A DNA stretch of 24,238 nt from Collinsella sp. (GTDB lineage Bacteria; Actinomycetota; Coriobacteriia; Coriobacteriales; Coriobacteriaceae): positions 1 to 24,238 of the forward strand of contig JAIHVJ010000037.1 in the NCBI GenBank assembly GCA_022720335.1, written 5' to 3'. This document shows positions 22,509 through 24,238 of this stretch, piece after piece. Position 1 is the stretch's first letter; each line of letters begins with the position of its first letter. The position numbers and the translations under genes were made by a program. The notes beneath the pieces were generated by a model. That model was not told the origin of the DNA. It made no database searches and was given only the letters and a program-made list of their open reading frames with translations.

Positions 22509-23358
22509 GACGGACTCCGTAGAATACGCGGCTCACCGAGTTATAGAAGCTCTCGGGGCCGTAATCCAGCAGCAACACATCTCCGGGCCCGCGGCGCACC
22601 GCCACGCTCTCAACGGTGCCATCGCAGGTAATAAACTGTCCATCGATAGCGATCGCCGGAACGCTCGGGCGATCATCGGACATAAAGATTTCGACGACAT
22701 CACTCGGCGAGGTCAAAAAGGCACGAGCCTGAATGGTGTGCGGCGCAATGGGTACGCAGACCATGCCCGTATAGTCGGGGCTCACGATGGGGCCACCGGC
22801 ACTGAGCGCGTAACCCGTAGAACCAGTCGCCGTGGACACGACCACGCCGTCGCCACGCAGACGGTCGATATGATGGCCGGACACCGTGATGTCGAACTCG
22901 ACCATATCGGACAGCGGACCGCGGGTAAGCGCCATGTCGTTGAGGGCGAAGGTGCGCACGACATCCTTCGTACCGTCTTCGCGCACGGACACGATATCCG
23001 CGGCGATGGTGGCGCGACGGCTCACGTGCAGCTCACCGGACAGGGCGTCGCTCACGACCTGCAGGATGTCGCGCTCCTCGGGGCTCGCAGCAGTTAGAAA
23101 GCCCAGGTGACCATAGGAAAGACCGAGGATAGGAATCTCACGATGGTTGAGGATGCGGGCAGCGCGCAGCAACGTACCGTCGCCGCCGAGCGTAATGACC
23201 AGATCGGAGCCGTCAATATCAGGCGTGCTCTGAATCTTGGATCGCTGGTCGGCAGCCCATGCGACCTCATAGCCCTGGCGAGTCAGCCAAAGCTCGAGCA
23301 TCAGGCCGCTCTCGACCGCCTCTTGCTTGTAGTAATTGGGAACCAGAAAGACCTTCAT
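22498..23358 (-). CDS. nadK: NAD kinase
   Basis: 286 residues, normal for the family. It phosphorylates NAD to NADP in the cytoplasm. The GGDGT motif lies in LVITLGGDGTLLRAARIL (about residue 58), the NE/D motif in FALNDMALTRG, and the conserved C-terminal stretch is GDGVVVSTATGSTGYALSAG followed by GPIVSP. ATG 23358 overlaps the tlyA stop as ATGA, and the gene overlaps recN by 11 bp. This tlyA-nadK-recN order is widespread in actinobacteria and Firmicutes. Confidence 0.97.
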   Translation of the reverse strand: MKVFLVPNYYKQEAVESGLMLELWLTRQGYEVAWAADQRSKIQSTPDIDGSDLVITLGGDGTLLRAARILNHREIPILGLSYGHLGFLTAASPEERDILQVVSDALSGELHVSRRATIAADIVSVREDGTKDVVRTFALNDMALTRGPLSDMVEFDITVSGHHIDRLRGDGVVVSTATGSTGYALSAGGPIVSPDYTGMVCVPIAPHTIQARAFLTSPSDVVEIFMSDDRPSVPAIAIDGQFITCDGTVESVAVRRGPGDVLLLDYGPESFYNSVSRVFYGVRHDR

Positions 23359-24158
23359 AGCGTTGCAGCTTTCTCGCTCATAACCGATACCTGGGATTGC
23401 AGCTCGTCTTGCGAGCGATCGCCGGGGTCAAATCTCGTGCCGTACAGGAAAAACTCAACGTTGCCCTTGGCACCATGAATGGGCGACACGCACACATCGA
23501 CCGGGAACAGGCCCTTGGCAGCAAAGAGTTCAACCGCCGCCACGAGTGTATCGCGGCGCACGGCGGGATCGGTCACAATGCCGCCCTCGCCCACCAGCGC
23601 CGCCGGAGCCTCAAACTGCGGCTTTACGAGCGTGCAGAATGCACCCGTAGGCGCCAGGCACGCCAGCACGGCGTCGATGATATTCGCGATACTCGTAAAC
23701 GACACATCGCACACAGCCAGGTCAATAGCAGCGCCGTAGCCGAGCTCGGGCAACTGCGTCACATTCGTGCGCTCGTGGAGCGTCACGCGATCGTCTTGGC
23801 GCAGCGACCAATCAAACTGGGCACGGCCCACGTCGACCGAGACAACGGTCGCGGCGCCGCGCTTGAGCAGGCAATCAGTAAAGCCGCCCGTGGAGCATCC
23901 CACATCGAGGCAAGCAAGGTCCGTCGGATCGATCCCAAACGCATCGAGCGCGCCTTCGAGCTTAAGACCGCCGCGGCCAACATAGGGAATGCGCCCCTTC
24001 ACATGCAGCGGCAGCCCCGGGATCACCTTAAGGCCCGGCGAAGTCAAGCGCTCACCGCCACTCGAGACCAAGCCGGCCATAAGAGTGCGAAGGGCATCCG
24101 CGCGATCGGCGCAGATGCCCTGTGAAATCAGTTCGTCATCAAGACGCACGCGTTTCAT
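23355..24158 (-). CDS. tlyA: TlyA-family rRNA 2'-O-methyltransferase
   Basis: 267 residues. An N-terminal S4 RNA-binding domain (about residues 1-62, KRVRLDDELISQGI and RADALRTLMAGLV) precedes an FtsJ-like SAM methyltransferase domain (about 75-250): YVGRGGLKLEGAL, LDVGCSTGGFTDCLLKRGA, DLAVCDVSFTSI, LVKPQFEA and SPIHGAKGNVEFF. TlyA methylates ribosomal RNA (16S and 23S in mycobacteria) and affects capreomycin sensitivity there. ATG 24158 starts the conserved MKRVRLD; in-frame ATG 24167 and TTG 24170 are possible, and none has a good ribosome binding site. It overlaps nadK by 4 bp. Confidence 0.93.
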   Translation of the reverse strand: MKRVRLDDELISQGICADRADALRTLMAGLVSSGGERLTSPGLKVIPGLPLHVKGRIPYVGRGGLKLEGALDAFGIDPTDLACLDVGCSTGGFTDCLLKRGAATVVSVDVGRAQFDWSLRQDDRVTLHERTNVTQLPELGYGAAIDLAVCDVSFTSIANIIDAVLACLAPTGAFCTLVKPQFEAPAALVGEGGIVTDPAVRRDTLVAAVELFAAKGLFPVDVCVSPIHGAKGNVEFFLYGTRFDPGDRSQDELQSQVSVMSEKAATL

Positions 24159-24193
24159 GAATGCCATCAACCATTCGTATCCGGAGATGCGGC

Positions 24194-24238
24194 CTAGCTA
24201 TCCTGGGATTCGTTTGCCGCATCCTCATCGTATTCCTG
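24194..24238 (-). CDS. 3' end of an upstream gene, possibly xseB (partial)
   Basis: Fourteen codons before a TAG encode the acidic tail QEYDEDAANESQDS. An acidic tail directly upstream of tlyA would fit the small subunit of exonuclease VII (xseB), which often sits here, but the piece is too short to identify and one other frame is also open. Confidence 0.3.
   Translation of the reverse strand, partial: QEYDEDAANESQDS

Overview
The window looks like a chromosomal segment of a Coriobacteriia actinobacterium, probably a Collinsella-type gut anaerobe. This placement is an inference from the high G+C content, the GC-ended codons and the gene content: an anaerobic (cbi-type) cobalamin pathway, a Tat-exported CbiK lipoprotein, and a fructose PTS with two FruK paralogs. 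No marker gene fixes the genus. The window has two parts that differ in base composition, and a small IS3-family transposase remnant lies at the boundary (about 8928-9020).

Left part (1-8911), very GC-rich, concerned with corrinoids and tetrapyrroles. Two divergent transcription units share the 2911-3368 control region. Leftward: cbiF/cobM, cbiD, an internally deleted cbiL, and cbiG, which runs off the window edge. Rightward, behind a strong sigma-70-type promoter and a probable cobalamin riboswitch: a Tat-exported CbiK cobaltochelatase lipoprotein, a small lipoprotein with a NEAT/Shp-like domain, a substrate-binding lipoprotein with a similar N-terminal domain, a BtuC/FhuB-type permease, and an ATPase with an extra C-terminal domain. 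Together these could form an envelope-located metallation or capture and uptake system for corrinoids or porphyrins.

Middle part (9023-12766), less GC-rich: a TetR regulator, a YbhN/MprF-type flippase-domain membrane protein, two identical tRNA-Glu(CUC) genes with their own promoter and terminator, and a CCA-adding enzyme gene broken by an internal deletion plus frameshift.

Carbohydrate part (12931-20820): fructose PTS genes, all leftward except the regulator. They are fruA (EIIB-EIIC-EIIA), ptsH (HPr), ptsI (EI) and two 1-phosphofructokinase-type fruK genes. A divergent RpiR-family regulator lies upstream of fruA. The spaces between these genes are rich in RNA structure: terminators, a probable attenuator between ptsH and ptsI, a stem that can hide the ptsH ribosome binding site, a 69-bp perfect palindrome and a 125-bp nested inverted repeat. 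This suggests each PTS component is dosed separately.

Right edge (20880-24238): a compact, overlapping housekeeping operon tlyA-nadK-recN reading leftward, with the last codons of another gene at the edge.

The observations most worth a second look are the riboswitch-controlled extracytoplasmic CbiK/ABC system, the two independent in-gene deletions (cbiL and cca), the IS3 remnant at the composition boundary, and the structured RNA region between fruA and ptsH.
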